From positions 421,148 to 485,147 of the forward strand of contig NZ_JAUYVM010000003.1 of the NCBI RefSeq assembly GCF_030689305.1: DNA of 64,000 bases. The letters run 5' to 3'. This stretch comes from Vibrio penaeicida (GTDB lineage Bacteria; Pseudomonadota; Gammaproteobacteria; Enterobacterales; Vibrionaceae). The notes beneath the pieces are model-generated. The model was not told the origin of the DNA. It saw only the letters and a list, made by a program, of their open reading frames with translations, and did no database searches. The position numbers and the translations under genes are program-made. This document shows, one piece after another, positions 8,687 to 17,446 of the stretch. Numbering within the stretch: position 1 is the first letter of the stretch; each line of letters opens with the position of its first letter.

Positions 8687-11600
8687 GTGAAGCTGAATTA
8701 TTTACCGTTACTTTTGTCTGCTTTGGTCTCGCAGAACATTCTGGCCGCCGAGCCGGAAGATGTTCTTCCGGTGCCATCAGAGAGACAACTATCGTATCTT
8801 GATAATGAGATGAATGCATTTTTCCATTTCAGCCTTAATGGGTACTACAACCGCGAATGGGGAAATGGAACAGAAGATCCTGAAATATTCAACCCTCACC
8901 AGTTCAATGCAGACGAGTGGGTACAAGCTGCAAAAGATATGGGTGCGAAAAATATCATTTTGGTTGCCAAGCACCACAGTGGTTTCCATCTATTCGATAG
9001 CCCTTATTCTGACTATGACGTGGCAAATACACCTTGGGGAAGAACTCAGGCGCCACCGCGAGATATGATGAAAGAGGTCAGAGACGCTGCGATTGATAAC
9101 GGCATTAAATTTTCTGTCTACTTGTCCCCGTGGGATCGTCACCATCCGAACTACGTTGTTTATAGAGACGACTACTCTAGTGAAGATGACTACGATCAAG
9201 CGATGAAGATTTATGACGATTTTTTCTCCAATAGTTTGCAGTATGTCCTTGATAATTATGGTCCGATCCATGAAATGTGGTTTGATGGTGCCGGCACGGG
9301 GCCTCAATTTGGTCGGACCGGCTTGGATTTCGAGCGCTTTATCCAAACAATCAGGAATACGTCACCTGAAACAAACATAGCAATCGTTGGACCAGACATT
9401 AGATGGGTTGGCAATGAACACGGAACAGCACCGGAAAATGCTTGGAGCATCCACCCGCTTTCTGACCGTGACGACAGATACAACGAAACTGGTGTGGTAT
9501 TAGATGGTCGCTTCAGAGGAATGTCCTCTTCGGAGCGTTTGAACTTTTATCCTAATGAGTGTGACACGCCTATCCTAGAAGACGATCACGGGCATATTAA
9601 GTGGTTCTGGTGGGATTCTCATCGGGTAAGGAGTCAGGATACACTGTTTAATACTGTTTATTTTGACTGCGTTGGTCATAACAGTAGCTTGCTGCTCAAT
9701 TTGTCTCCAGATACCGAAGGTAAAATTCCTCAAAATCAGTCGGTTGCTGCAAAAGCCCTGGGTGATTCCATTCGCATGACATTTTCTAACAACCTTCTTT
9801 CCGGTGCGTCAGTTAGTGCGAGCAGTATCCATGAATCGACGTACAATCCGAGTAAGGTCCTTGACGGTAATAAGAATACCTACTGGGCGGCGCAAGATAA
9901 AAGTGGATGGCACCATACACCTAGCGTCTCTATTCAGGAAGAGTCGTTAACATTTACAATGGACACTCCGATCAGCTTTGATGTGTTTTCAATTTCTGAA
10001 CCCATTTTTAAGGGGCAACGTATTACTCACTTTTCAGTGCAGTCCCGTTTAAATGAAGGAGAATGGAAAACCATCGTTGATAAAGGGCTTATTGGAACCA
10101 AGCGCTTAGTCAAACTCCCTAGCCAAGTGATTGCAGACGAGCTCAAGGTGGTAATTGATGGATCGCGAGATGTGCCGCTCATATCAGAAGTGGGTGTTTA
10201 TAAACACGAGCAAAGTAAAGTGGACGTTACATTTAGCCCATCTGAGACACTTCAGCCGCAACCATTTGAAGTGACGCTTACCTCCCCAATAGATAATGAT
10301 ACAATCTACTATACAACGGATGGTTCAGAGCCTACGTACAACTCACCGGTTTATACAACCCCAATTTCCATTTCTCAGCCAACGACTATCAAAATACTCA
10401 GCCGTTCAGCCGGAATTAAAAGCAGCAAGCAATATTTCTTGGGTACAGCTAAAAACCTGGCGATAGACTCTCGTGCAGTGGTGTACCAATCTAGCGTTCA
10501 TGCTTCTGGTGCAGGTCCAGAGCGGGCTGTTGATGGTAATGTCAGTGGTCATTGGGGGCATCGTTCTGTTACCCATACAGGAGAAGCCGCAGGAGATGCT
10601 CAAGACCCGTGGTGGGAAATAGATTTAGGGCGAGAAGTCTTTGTTAGTAACATTGTTTTGCATAACCGAACCGATTGTTGCTCTGAACGATTGGACAACG
10701 TGACGGTTCTTGCTCATTTTGAGCCGTTAAATAGCAAGGTGCCACTTCAAGTCAAAAATCATCAAGGCGTGTTTGTAGGTAACACGGGCGAAAATGTCGG
10801 TAGCAGTGTATCGATTCCGGTAAATAGGCAGTCTCGTTTTATACGAGTTCAGGCGGAAGGCAGTGACCGCTACTTATCACTTGCAGAAGTACAAATAATG
10901 GGAATAGAGAGCAGCGATATTGTTCATAACGTCGCCAAGAATATGTATACGGTACAAAGCTCAAATCTTGGCGGCGAAGATACATCGAATAAAGCTGTTG
11001 ATGGTAATACAAATGGCAATTTTAGAAATGGATCAGTGAGTCATACCAGTGAGAATGGAAGTGTAGGTGATACATGGTGGCGTGTGGATCTAGGTGAATC
11101 TAAACCCATTTCCCAAATCCGGATCTTTAACAGGACGGATTGCTGTTCAGATCGTCTAGCGAATTTCGATGTGTTGGTATCAAACAACCCGAATATTGGA
11201 AGCAATGTGGCTTGGAGTCATTACCAAGGGCAACCTGTTGGTGACTCATTGAACTTAAATCTCAACAACGTACAAGGTCGTTATGTAACGTTGAAAAAAC
11301 GCGACAACACTATTCTTTCGCTTGCTGAAGTCGAAGTCATGTCAACTGAACGGAGTCTTGGTTTGAACGTATCAACCTTTAAGCAGGCTTCACAAAGCTC
11401 GGAACATAGTTCTGGAGCGGCTGCTTCACGGGCAGTGGATGGTATCGATAGTGGTATTTGGGGGCATGGTAGCGTTTCACACACAGGAGATAATGACACA
11501 AATGCATGGTGGCAGGTCGATTTAGGTGACAAGCGTACTATAGGATTGGTAAAACTCTTAAACCGTACCGATTGTTGTGGAGATAGGCTGGAAAACCTTC

Positions 11601-11818
11601 GTGTTCATATAAGTGATAGCTCGTTTGGTAATGCGACGAATGAGGATATTATGGCACGTGATGATGTGGTGACGGTTAACTACAGTGGTCCAACTAAAGC
11701 GGAAATGGATATTGTAGCGGGTTACTCAGGTCGTTATCTGCGTATCAGTCGAGATGGTGTGACTGAACCTTTGCACATAGCTGAGGTAGTGGTTATTGAA
11801 CCCATCGTCGGAGATTGA
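8687..11818 (+). CDS. Secreted GH29 alpha-L-fucosidase with three fucolectin (FTP) domains
   Basis: Hydrolyses alpha-L-fucosyl residues outside the cytoplasm. Signal peptide 1-20 (cleavage near ILAA). GH29 catalytic domain about 30-365, with FHFSLNGYYNREWGNGTEDP typical of the GH29-B (alpha-1,3/1,4) group and the nucleophile Asp200 in MWFDG. The usual KHHDGF motif reads KHHSGF at 95-100. Then come an F5/8-type-C-like domain (about 370-505) and a chitobiase/FN3-like module (about 510-590, IYYTTDGSEPTY). Three FTP lectin domains follow (about 595-745, 750-890, 895-1043), each with a His in [ST]HT and NRTDCC..RL. GTG start with AGGAAGAGG 8 bases before. A terminator follows. It converges on the second fucosidase gene. 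Confidence 0.92.
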   Translation: MKLNYLPLLLSALVSQNILAAEPEDVLPVPSERQLSYLDNEMNAFFHFSLNGYYNREWGNGTEDPEIFNPHQFNADEWVQAAKDMGAKNIILVAKHHSGFHLFDSPYSDYDVANTPWGRTQAPPRDMMKEVRDAAIDNGIKFSVYLSPWDRHHPNYVVYRDDYSSEDDYDQAMKIYDDFFSNSLQYVLDNYGPIHEMWFDGAGTGPQFGRTGLDFERFIQTIRNTSPETNIAIVGPDIRWVGNEHGTAPENAWSIHPLSDRDDRYNETGVVLDGRFRGMSSSERLNFYPNECDTPILEDDHGHIKWFWWDSHRVRSQDTLFNTVYFDCVGHNSSLLLNLSPDTEGKIPQNQSVAAKALGDSIRMTFSNNLLSGASVSASSIHESTYNPSKVLDGNKNTYWAAQDKSGWHHTPSVSIQEESLTFTMDTPISFDVFSISEPIFKGQRITHFSVQSRLNEGEWKTIVDKGLIGTKRLVKLPSQVIADELKVVIDGSRDVPLISEVGVYKHEQSKVDVTFSPSETLQPQPFEVTLTSPIDNDTIYYTTDGSEPTYNSPVYTTPISISQPTTIKILSRSAGIKSSKQYFLGTAKNLAIDSRAVVYQSSVHASGAGPERAVDGNVSGHWGHRSVTHTGEAAGDAQDPWWEIDLGREVFVSNIVLHNRTDCCSERLDNVTVLAHFEPLNSKVPLQVKNHQGVFVGNTGENVGSSVSIPVNRQSRFIRVQAEGSDRYLSLAEVQIMGIESSDIVHNVAKNMYTVQSSNLGGEDTSNKAVDGNTNGNFRNGSVSHTSENGSVGDTWWRVDLGESKPISQIRIFNRTDCCSDRLANFDVLVSNNPNIGSNVAWSHYQGQPVGDSLNLNLNNVQGRYVTLKKRDNTILSLAEVEVMSTERSLGLNVSTFKQASQSSEHSSGAAASRAVDGIDSGIWGHGSVSHTGDNDTNAWWQVDLGDKRTIGLVKLLNRTDCCGDRLENLRVHISDSSFGNATNEDIMARDDVVTVNYSGPTKAEMDIVAGYSGRYLRISRDGVTEPLHIAEVVVIEPIVGD

Positions 11819-11841
11819 ACCAACACTTGAAGGTAAGGAGG

Positions 11842-11868
11842 AGGAGGCTAACTAAGCCTCCTTTTTTT
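11842..11868 (+). terminator. Terminator of the first fucosidase gene
   Basis: Arms AGGAGGCT and AGCCTCCT around a 5-nt loop, followed directly by seven T residues; 23 bases after the stop codon. Confidence 0.9.
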
Positions 11869-12087
11869 ATCTGAAAATAAAAAAGCCTGACTTAGGTATT
11901 GGGCAAAAAGTGATATCTGGTCGTGCGTTGTGAAGTTCTACTCACTTTCAGCATGTTGGTGTGCAATATAGTGAAGTATTTATACCGCAAGGCTCGTTGA
12001 GTTGGTTGTCCCGACCAAAATGCGTACTAGCGCACTGGAAATCATGTTCAGATAAATAGACAGACTGCGATAGTCAATATCGACTAA

Positions 12088-12313
12088 AAACTAACCAAGC
12101 AACCTGAACAAGGGCTTCTACGACTTTTGCTCATGTTTCCTGCCATCTAATTGGTGGTTAGATCTCGTGCATTCTTCAGCTCGGATGCAGGTATCCAAAG
12201 TCGTCATCATTACATATTGGAAAGGGCTTGGTATTAAACTGCGTTCTTTCTCGGGTACTGAAACAGAAATGAGCCTCTGAATCCTGCATCTTGACGTCAC
12301 CTAGGCATATACA
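12088..12313. mobile_element. MITE-like non-autonomous repeat, copy A (degenerate)
   Basis: About 225 bases without a coding frame. The right part (TACTGAAACAGAAATGAG then CTGCATCTTGACGTCACCTAG) aligns with the right part of the element at 15761-16020 in the same orientation. The left edge (AACCAAGCAACCTGAACA) resembles the other element's left edge, giving imperfect terminal inverted repeats. It lies between the two convergent fucosidase genes. Edges are approximate. Elements with such ends are, as I recall, dispersed in Vibrio genomes; no transposase is present. Confidence 0.5.
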
Positions 12314-12586
12314 AATATGAATGAGTATTTGATCAGTATCGCTGATTTCCTTGTCACATCTACGATGTTAGTTGTTTATTGAGTAGAACAACTGCACACC
12401 CAGCCTCTGCCTTGTTCAAATAACCCACAACTAGTTGTAAAAACAGAGACGAGAAAGTCTTCAAGCGAGTTCATAGCAAGGCATACTTTGCCTGCGCAAA
12501 CTTAGAACGGCTATAGATCTTAATTATTATTACTCTAGTGGGAGGTGAAAGCGCTGGTTTTTTGGGTTTGTGGGATATATCGGGAG
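12314..12586. other. Intergenic sequence between convergent fucosidase genes
   Basis: No gene, hairpin with a T tract or known element seen; a short ACAACTAGTTGT palindrome occurs near 12427. Confidence 0.4.
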
Positions 12587-12616
12587 AAAAGCCAGTGATG
12601 TAAAATCACTGGCTTT
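12587..12616 (-). terminator. Terminator of the second fucosidase gene
   Basis: Perfect 12-bp arms (AAAGCCAGTGAT / ATCACTGGCTTT) around 5 bases. Read on the minus strand it follows the stop codon by about 40 bases and ends in TTTT. Confidence 0.85.
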
Positions 12617-12655
12617 GATTTGGTTAGGTATTTTTACTTTTATATCTGAAAGTTA

Positions 12656-15487
12656 TTACTCAATCTCAACTTCCGCGAAGCTTAGTACGCCAGTATTTTC
12701 TTTTCGAATTAAGACGTGCCTTGCTGAAACGGTTGGAATAAGTACTTCGGCTACATCGCTGATTACATTGACCTTAATAACATGCTTTGATGCATTAATG
12801 TTTTGGCTTAATGAAGCCGTTGTATCAGGAAGGTCATCATACAACATGATGTATACATCATTGGTTCTTGTTAAACAGCAATCAGTTCGCGAATGAATTG
12901 TGATTTTGTTGATAGCCTGAGTATTGCCTAGATCCACGCTCCACCATGGTTCAGCCTCACTTTGAGTATGTGTAATTGTCCCTGTGCCGAAGTATTTACC
13001 AACAACGCCATCAACTGCTTTTTCAGCATATCCACCTACGAGTGTTGAGCTTTGTGAAGCATTTTGGTTGAGCGCCAAGTTATTTGAGACATCAGGGGCT
13101 TTCAATACGATAACTTCTGCGAGAGAGAGAATACCTTGACCCTCAATCTGCACGCGGATATAACGACCATTCAGAATTGAGGAAATGTTCCAAGACTTCC
13201 CTACAGCATCACGACTGTATTGAGTAATATTTGTATCATTTTTAAGTTGTTCAAGTGTTTTCCCCTGCATTGAGGTATCGGATACAAACACATAGACATC
13301 TTGAAGCCTGCGGAAACAGCAGTCAGTGCGGTTAAGCAACGTAATATTGGTAAACGCTTCCTGCGCACCAAGGTCAATTTCCCACCAAGGGTTGAGCTCG
13401 TTCGCTGTGTGTGTCACGGATCCATTGTGGTAGTTACCATCAACGTTTTGGTCAATGGCGCGCTGGGCGCTGCCGCCATATTGGGTAGAGCTCTGGGTCG
13501 CTGTGCCATTTACGGTAAGGTTTCGTGAGTATTGGAGTACCTCTATTTCTGCAGTATTCAGTACCCCATAATCTGCACTTTGAACTTTTACGTAGCGTGC
13601 ATTGCCATTGACTCTCGAAGAGAGCACACGTCCAGATTCACTTTTATCCAGCAACGCAATGTTTTCAAGTGCCTGTAGATTACCTGTTGAATCCCAGAGA
13701 GAATAATCAATCGGGGAATCACTCCAGTGAACCGCAATTTTATTCAGTCGATCAGTGCAACAATCTGTGCGGTTCCACACGCGAACTTCATCGACATGAT
13801 GAGTGCTTTCCAAATCAACAGACCACCAAGGTTGATCCTCTGTCTGCGTGTGTTGGAGCGAACCCCTTGAAACGTATTCTTGGTTAACCAAGTACTGGTT
13901 TTCACCTGAATAGTCGCCATCGACGGCTTTATTACTGACAAGACCGCCAAAGGTTGAGCTTTGAGAAGTGGTTTTCCCAAACGCGACATTGTTACCGGGA
14001 ATTTTCTGATTTATAAATACCAATTCATCTTTGATTTCATTGATATCTTTCATGTGTTCTCTGATAAATTCTGGCATGGTTCCAGCTTGTACAATAGGAA
14101 GGTTCAGCAGGAATGTGCCATTGGGTGTAAGCGTTGTTTCGTAGAGAATTTTTGCAAGAAAATAAGGATCTTTTGGACCCCCTGAAGCATTAAACGAGAA
14201 CCAGTTACCCGCAGAAATGCCAGAGTACATGGTGTTGAACCCTTTGACATGAATAAATTCGGGATCCAGTCCATCAGCTAATGTTTCTAGTGACGTTAAG
14301 TCTGCAGTGTCGTTCGAGTATTCCTTATCATTATTCACTATTATTGTTGATGGTGATATGTGACGGATAAAGTCACGCAGATCTTGATAAGGGACATAGT
14401 CATAAGATGCAATCTGTCCCCATGCGTCAAACCACAGTAAAGGTACCTCGCCATATTCCGTCAACAGCTCGCGCAACTGATTTTTAATAAATAGTGGATC
14501 TTGCGTCCGCTTCGTCCAGTTAATTACTGTCAGCCCATTGCTGGTATCAACACCTTCCGGTCTTGGAGCTGTCGATGTCGTGTTTATCTTTGGATCGCGT
14601 CTGTCCCATATAGAAAAATATATCGCGGGTGTTACGCCCACTTCCCTAAAAGACTCCATGTACTCGGCAACAACATCACAATCACAAGGTGAGTTTAGAG
14701 AATTATGATCGGTGTATTTCGTATCCCAAAGAGAAAAGCCATCATGGTGCTTTGCAGTAAGCACGGCATAGGTCATGCCAGCTTCTTTTACGATATTCGC
14801 CCACTGGCGAGTGTCTAGATTTGTCGGGGAAAAGTTTGATACTGGAACGAAAGGATCTGCCCACTGCCTGTAATCATAGGTGGACATATTGTAGTGCAGG
14901 AATGCACCATATCGGTGTTCATCAAGGAACTCTTTTACAGGGAGGGGCGGAAGGGTCTCGTCACCGAATATTTCTACTTCAGCAAGTGATAGATAGCCGT
15001 TATCCGGCTTTTTAACCATCACGTACTGATAATTTTCAGACACTGCTTGTGAAACGATATCGTTTGTGTTGTCAGAATAAGAAATTGACCGTACACCATT
15101 GTGATTGTTCAACTCAGTAACAGTCATCTCTGACATATCAAAGTTGGAGAGATAAACATTAAAATTGCTATTCCGCTCTTCGCAGCAATCATTGCGAAAA
15201 TAGATCTTTATCTCTTTAAGGTTCTTGCTGGTTCTGAGGTCAACTTGCCACCAGGGTTCGATCTCATTATTGGTATGTGTAACTGAATCAAAATTGTAGT
15301 TTTGGTCAGTGCGCCCGTCTATAGCCCTTTCAGCAGTTCGACTAGCATAATCTGAGCTTTGCGTTGCTATACCCGCGAGTGCGTAATTTCGTTTATCTCC
15401 TGTATTTGCTGGTGATGCAATTGCACCTCCAGCAAACAATAGCATCGCGCCGGATAGCAAGATTGGTTTTAAGAATGCCAAATCCAT
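12656..15487 (-). CDS. Secreted GH29-type alpha-L-fucosidase with one N-terminal and three C-terminal FTP domains
   Basis: Second extracellular fucosidase. From the preferred ATG at 15487 (AAGGAGT just before it; the ATG at 15517 lacks a ribosome site) it has a signal peptide (1-25, GGAIAS). An N-terminal fucolectin domain follows (about 33-176, variant motif RNDCCEER). The GH29 barrel (about 186-510) has KHHDGF at 246-251 and nucleophile Asp354 in LWFDAWG. Three further FTP domains run to the C terminus, each with an [ST]HT or QHT histidine, a PWW.[VI]DL strand and RTDCC. Catalytic motifs are complete here, unlike the KHHSGF of the first enzyme. The two enzymes share module types but differ in order, so they probably differ in linkage preference. 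Confidence 0.9.
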   Translation of the reverse strand: MDLAFLKPILLSGAMLLFAGGAIASPANTGDKRNYALAGIATQSSDYASRTAERAIDGRTDQNYNFDSVTHTNNEIEPWWQVDLRTSKNLKEIKIYFRNDCCEERNSNFNVYLSNFDMSEMTVTELNNHNGVRSISYSDNTNDIVSQAVSENYQYVMVKKPDNGYLSLAEVEIFGDETLPPLPVKEFLDEHRYGAFLHYNMSTYDYRQWADPFVPVSNFSPTNLDTRQWANIVKEAGMTYAVLTAKHHDGFSLWDTKYTDHNSLNSPCDCDVVAEYMESFREVGVTPAIYFSIWDRRDPKINTTSTAPRPEGVDTSNGLTVINWTKRTQDPLFIKNQLRELLTEYGEVPLLWFDAWGQIASYDYVPYQDLRDFIRHISPSTIIVNNDKEYSNDTADLTSLETLADGLDPEFIHVKGFNTMYSGISAGNWFSFNASGGPKDPYFLAKILYETTLTPNGTFLLNLPIVQAGTMPEFIREHMKDINEIKDELVFINQKIPGNNVAFGKTTSQSSTFGGLVSNKAVDGDYSGENQYLVNQEYVSRGSLQHTQTEDQPWWSVDLESTHHVDEVRVWNRTDCCTDRLNKIAVHWSDSPIDYSLWDSTGNLQALENIALLDKSESGRVLSSRVNGNARYVKVQSADYGVLNTAEIEVLQYSRNLTVNGTATQSSTQYGGSAQRAIDQNVDGNYHNGSVTHTANELNPWWEIDLGAQEAFTNITLLNRTDCCFRRLQDVYVFVSDTSMQGKTLEQLKNDTNITQYSRDAVGKSWNISSILNGRYIRVQIEGQGILSLAEVIVLKAPDVSNNLALNQNASQSSTLVGGYAEKAVDGVVGKYFGTGTITHTQSEAEPWWSVDLGNTQAINKITIHSRTDCCLTRTNDVYIMLYDDLPDTTASLSQNINASKHVIKVNVISDVAEVLIPTVSARHVLIRKENTGVLSFAEVEIE

Positions 15488-15760
15488 TTGGGTACTCCTT
15501 TGAGTAAGCTTTTTCATTGATCAACGATGTTGTCCGTTAGTTCTATAACCTTTAAGCCCATAAGACACAACTAGTACAAACCAAACTTAATGTAGCATGT
15601 TGTAGTTTTGTGTGTTTTGTTTGAGCTTCATGCGGCTGTTTGGCATGTTGTGTTCGTTTTTTAGGCTATCTTATAGTTGTATTCATTGCAAATAAAATAG
15701 ATTGTTTTATATATGAAATTATCCGGTGATCGGGTAGGTAGATTTGTATAAATGGATTAG
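15488..15760. promoter_or_regulatory. Upstream region of the second fucosidase gene
   Basis: Contains the ribosome binding site (complement of 15494-15500) and three occurrences of ATGTTGT (near 15528, 15597 and 15646) that may be half-sites of a regulator; nothing else recognised. Confidence 0.3.
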
Positions 15761-16020
15761 CTATACCCAAGTAATCTCAAGATGCTCGATTCAGCGAGAA
15801 TTAACTGGCTCTCAGGTAAGGCACCGATTTGAAGAGCGAGTGGCTCTAAATCAATAATCGGCAACACAGTATGAAAACCAGTGAGGCTCCCCCTCGAGAG
15901 CACATATTCTGTCCCATTTTCTTCGTCAAATAACATGGAAAGGAGTCGTCATTTCTCTGCGTTTCTTCTTGAACTGAAACAGAATATGAGGGTATGAACG
16001 TGCCAACTGAGGTTACTTAG
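15761..16020. mobile_element. MITE-like non-autonomous repeat, copy B
   Basis: About 260 bases with imperfect terminal inverted repeats: left edge CCAAGTAATCTCAAGATGC, right edge (reverse complement) CTAAGTAACCTCAGTTGGC. Internal sequence CGTCAAATAACATGGAAAGG and GAACTGAAACAGAATATGAG aligns with copy A at 12088-12313. No coding frame. It lies 10 bases from the right copy of the 72-bp repeat, i.e. at the right edge of the fucosidase block. Confidence 0.6.
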
Positions 16021-16030
16021 TCAATCTGTA

Positions 16031-16102
16031 ATGAGCGAAATTTTGCCGATAGCTTGGTGGAATTGTGTTCAAAGGTCAGATAATTCATCTCAAGCCATAT
16101 TT
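16031..16102. repeat. Right copy of imperfect ~72-bp direct repeat; begins with a UAS-like dyad
   Basis: Matches 8032-8102 (AAAGGTCAGATAA core, then TCATCTCAAG). Its first 20 bases, ATGAGCGAAATTTTGCCGAT, form a partial dyad like those at 16127 and 16161. It may be an outlying activator site, about 215 bases before the predicted transcription start. Confidence 0.7.
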
Positions 16103-16126
16103 AACAAAGAATTTACATAAAACGCG

Positions 16127-16146
16127 ATGAGCAAGATTTTGCTCAT
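16127..16146. promoter_or_regulatory. Candidate enhancer dyad (UAS) of the TAXI promoter, site 1
   Basis: ATGAGCAAGATTTTGCTCAT is a nearly perfect 20-bp dyad (only the centre deviates; with flanks the arms are CGATGAGCAA / TTGCTCATCG, 16125-16148). Centred about 120 bases before the predicted start of transcription, the usual place for binding of a sigma-54 activator dimer. Confidence 0.7.
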
Positions 16147-16160
16147 CGAATTTAACTCGT

Positions 16161-16180
16161 ATAAGCAGAATTTTGCTCAT
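16161..16180. promoter_or_regulatory. Candidate enhancer dyad (UAS) of the TAXI promoter, site 2
   Basis: ATAAGCAGAATTTTGCTCAT, the same motif as site 1, placed 34 bases further on (close to three helical turns), so two activator dimers could bind on the same DNA face. Confidence 0.7.
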
Positions 16181-16229
16181 TTAGATAGGGTGTTGTTTTA
16201 AATTCTATATAAAACAATAGGTTATTTTT

Positions 16230-16245
16230 TGGCGCGTATGTTGCT
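16230..16245 (+). promoter_or_regulatory. Sigma-54 promoter of the TAXI-TRAP operon
   Basis: TGGCGCGTATGTTGCT matches the -24/-12 consensus TGGCAC-N5-TTGC at all but one base, with the exact GG-N10-GC spacing. It is about 90 bases before the receptor start codon. Confidence 0.8.
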
Positions 16246-16338
16246 ATAGGGAATGGAAACAACAAACGCTCACAGGATTCAATTAAGCGATCGCGCTTGA
16301 AAGAAAAGGTGAGCCAATAACCCTACATGGAGCGTAAC

Positions 16339-17355
16339 ATGTTAAAAAACAAACTCGTAAAATCTCTTCTTCTCGCCACCACACTTGCGGCTTCGGTTTC
16401 TGGTGTCGCATCAGCAGCAGAAAATCGCAGTTACATTTTAGCAACAGCATCGACTGGCGGTACTTACTACCCAGTTGGGGTTGCATTGGCAACACTAAGT
16501 AAAATTAAGTTGGAGCCTAAGCATAAATTCGCCCTATCTGCCATCAGCTCAGCAGGGTCGGGTGAAAACGTAAAACTGCTTAGAGAAAACGAGGCGCAGT
16601 TTGCTATTCTTCAGGGTTTATACGGTGCTTGGGCATGGAATGGCGAAGGCAAAGTGAAACAATCTGGTCCTCAAAAGAATTTACGCTCTGTTACCATGCT
16701 TTGGCAAAACGTTGAGCATTTTGTTGTTCGTTCTAAGTTTGCAAAAACAGGAACAGTGAGCGATTTGGCGCAGATGAATGACAAGAAATTCTCTATTGGT
16801 AAAAAGAATTCGGGTACGGAAGGATCCGGTCGTCAGATTATGTCTGGCTTAAACGTTGACCCAGATAAATTTAACCTCGCCTATCTGGGCTATGGTGCCA
16901 GTGCCGATGCACTACAAAATGGCGCTATTGATGGTATGAATACCCCAGCTGGTGTACCGGTTAGTGCAGTTACTCGTGCTTATGCCGCGCTTGGTAACCA
17001 GATTCAAGTATTGAACTTTACTGACGCTCAAATCAAAGAAGCCAACAATGGATACGAATTGTGGACGCGCTTCGTCATCCCTGCAAACACTTACCCGGGT
17101 CAAGACAAAGACATCAACACGATTGCGCAACCTAACTTCTTAGCCGTTCGCGACGACATTAGCGACGATGATGTTTACATGCTGACTAAAACCATTTACG
17201 AGAACCTAACTTTCCTAAATGGTATTCACAAAGCAACCAAAGCAATGGCGATTGAAAAAGCGATTTCTGGTTTACCTGTACCATTACACCCAGGTGCGGC
17301 TCGTTACTACAAAGAGCAAGGCATCACTATTCCATCACACCTAGTTGTTCAGTAA
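16339..17355 (+). CDS. TAXI-family TRAP transporter solute receptor
   Basis: Periplasmic binding protein of a TRAP transporter. Signal peptide about 1-27 (LLLATTLAASVSGVASAAE). The mature part starts with the TAXI pattern ILATASTGGTYYPVGVALA and continues with SSAGSGENVKLL, GTEGSGRQI and the DGMNTPAGVPVSA segment of the ligand site. ATG at 16339 is chosen because GGAG precedes it by 6 bases; the in-frame ATG at 16327 has none. TAXI receptors studied so far bind glutamate, 2-oxoglutarate or similar compounds. The gene has its own sigma-54 promoter, and a hairpin separates it from the permease gene, as is common for transporters that need excess receptor. Confidence 0.93.
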   Translation: MLKNKLVKSLLLATTLAASVSGVASAAENRSYILATASTGGTYYPVGVALATLSKIKLEPKHKFALSAISSAGSGENVKLLRENEAQFAILQGLYGAWAWNGEGKVKQSGPQKNLRSVTMLWQNVEHFVVRSKFAKTGTVSDLAQMNDKKFSIGKKNSGTEGSGRQIMSGLNVDPDKFNLAYLGYGASADALQNGAIDGMNTPAGVPVSAVTRAYAALGNQIQVLNFTDAQIKEANNGYELWTRFVIPANTYPGQDKDINTIAQPNFLAVRDDISDDDVYMLTKTIYENLTFLNGIHKATKAMAIEKAISGLPVPLHPGAARYYKEQGITIPSHLVVQ

Positions 17356-17380
17356 CCGATAGCCCAATAACCCTCACTGC

Positions 17381-17414
17381 ACCCGAGCCGAATTCCCCCC
17401 GGCTTGGCTCGGGT
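17381..17414 (+). terminator. Intra-operon hairpin between receptor and permease genes
   Basis: Arms ACCCGAGCC and GGCTCGGGT around a 16-nt loop, followed by ACAGTTTTT. Probably a partial terminator or 3' stabiliser that keeps receptor mRNA above permease mRNA. Confidence 0.65.
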
Positions 17415-17446
17415 ACAGTTTTTCTGCCGTACCTGAGGAAAATATC

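Noticed and set aside
8442..8819. 125-codon minus-strand frame over the fucosidase start
   Set aside because: It overlaps the signal peptide region of a certain gene, crosses the AT palindrome and has no protein-like composition.
12570..12896. 108-codon plus-strand frame at the end of the second fucosidase gene
   Set aside because: Antisense to the last lectin domain and crossing its terminator.
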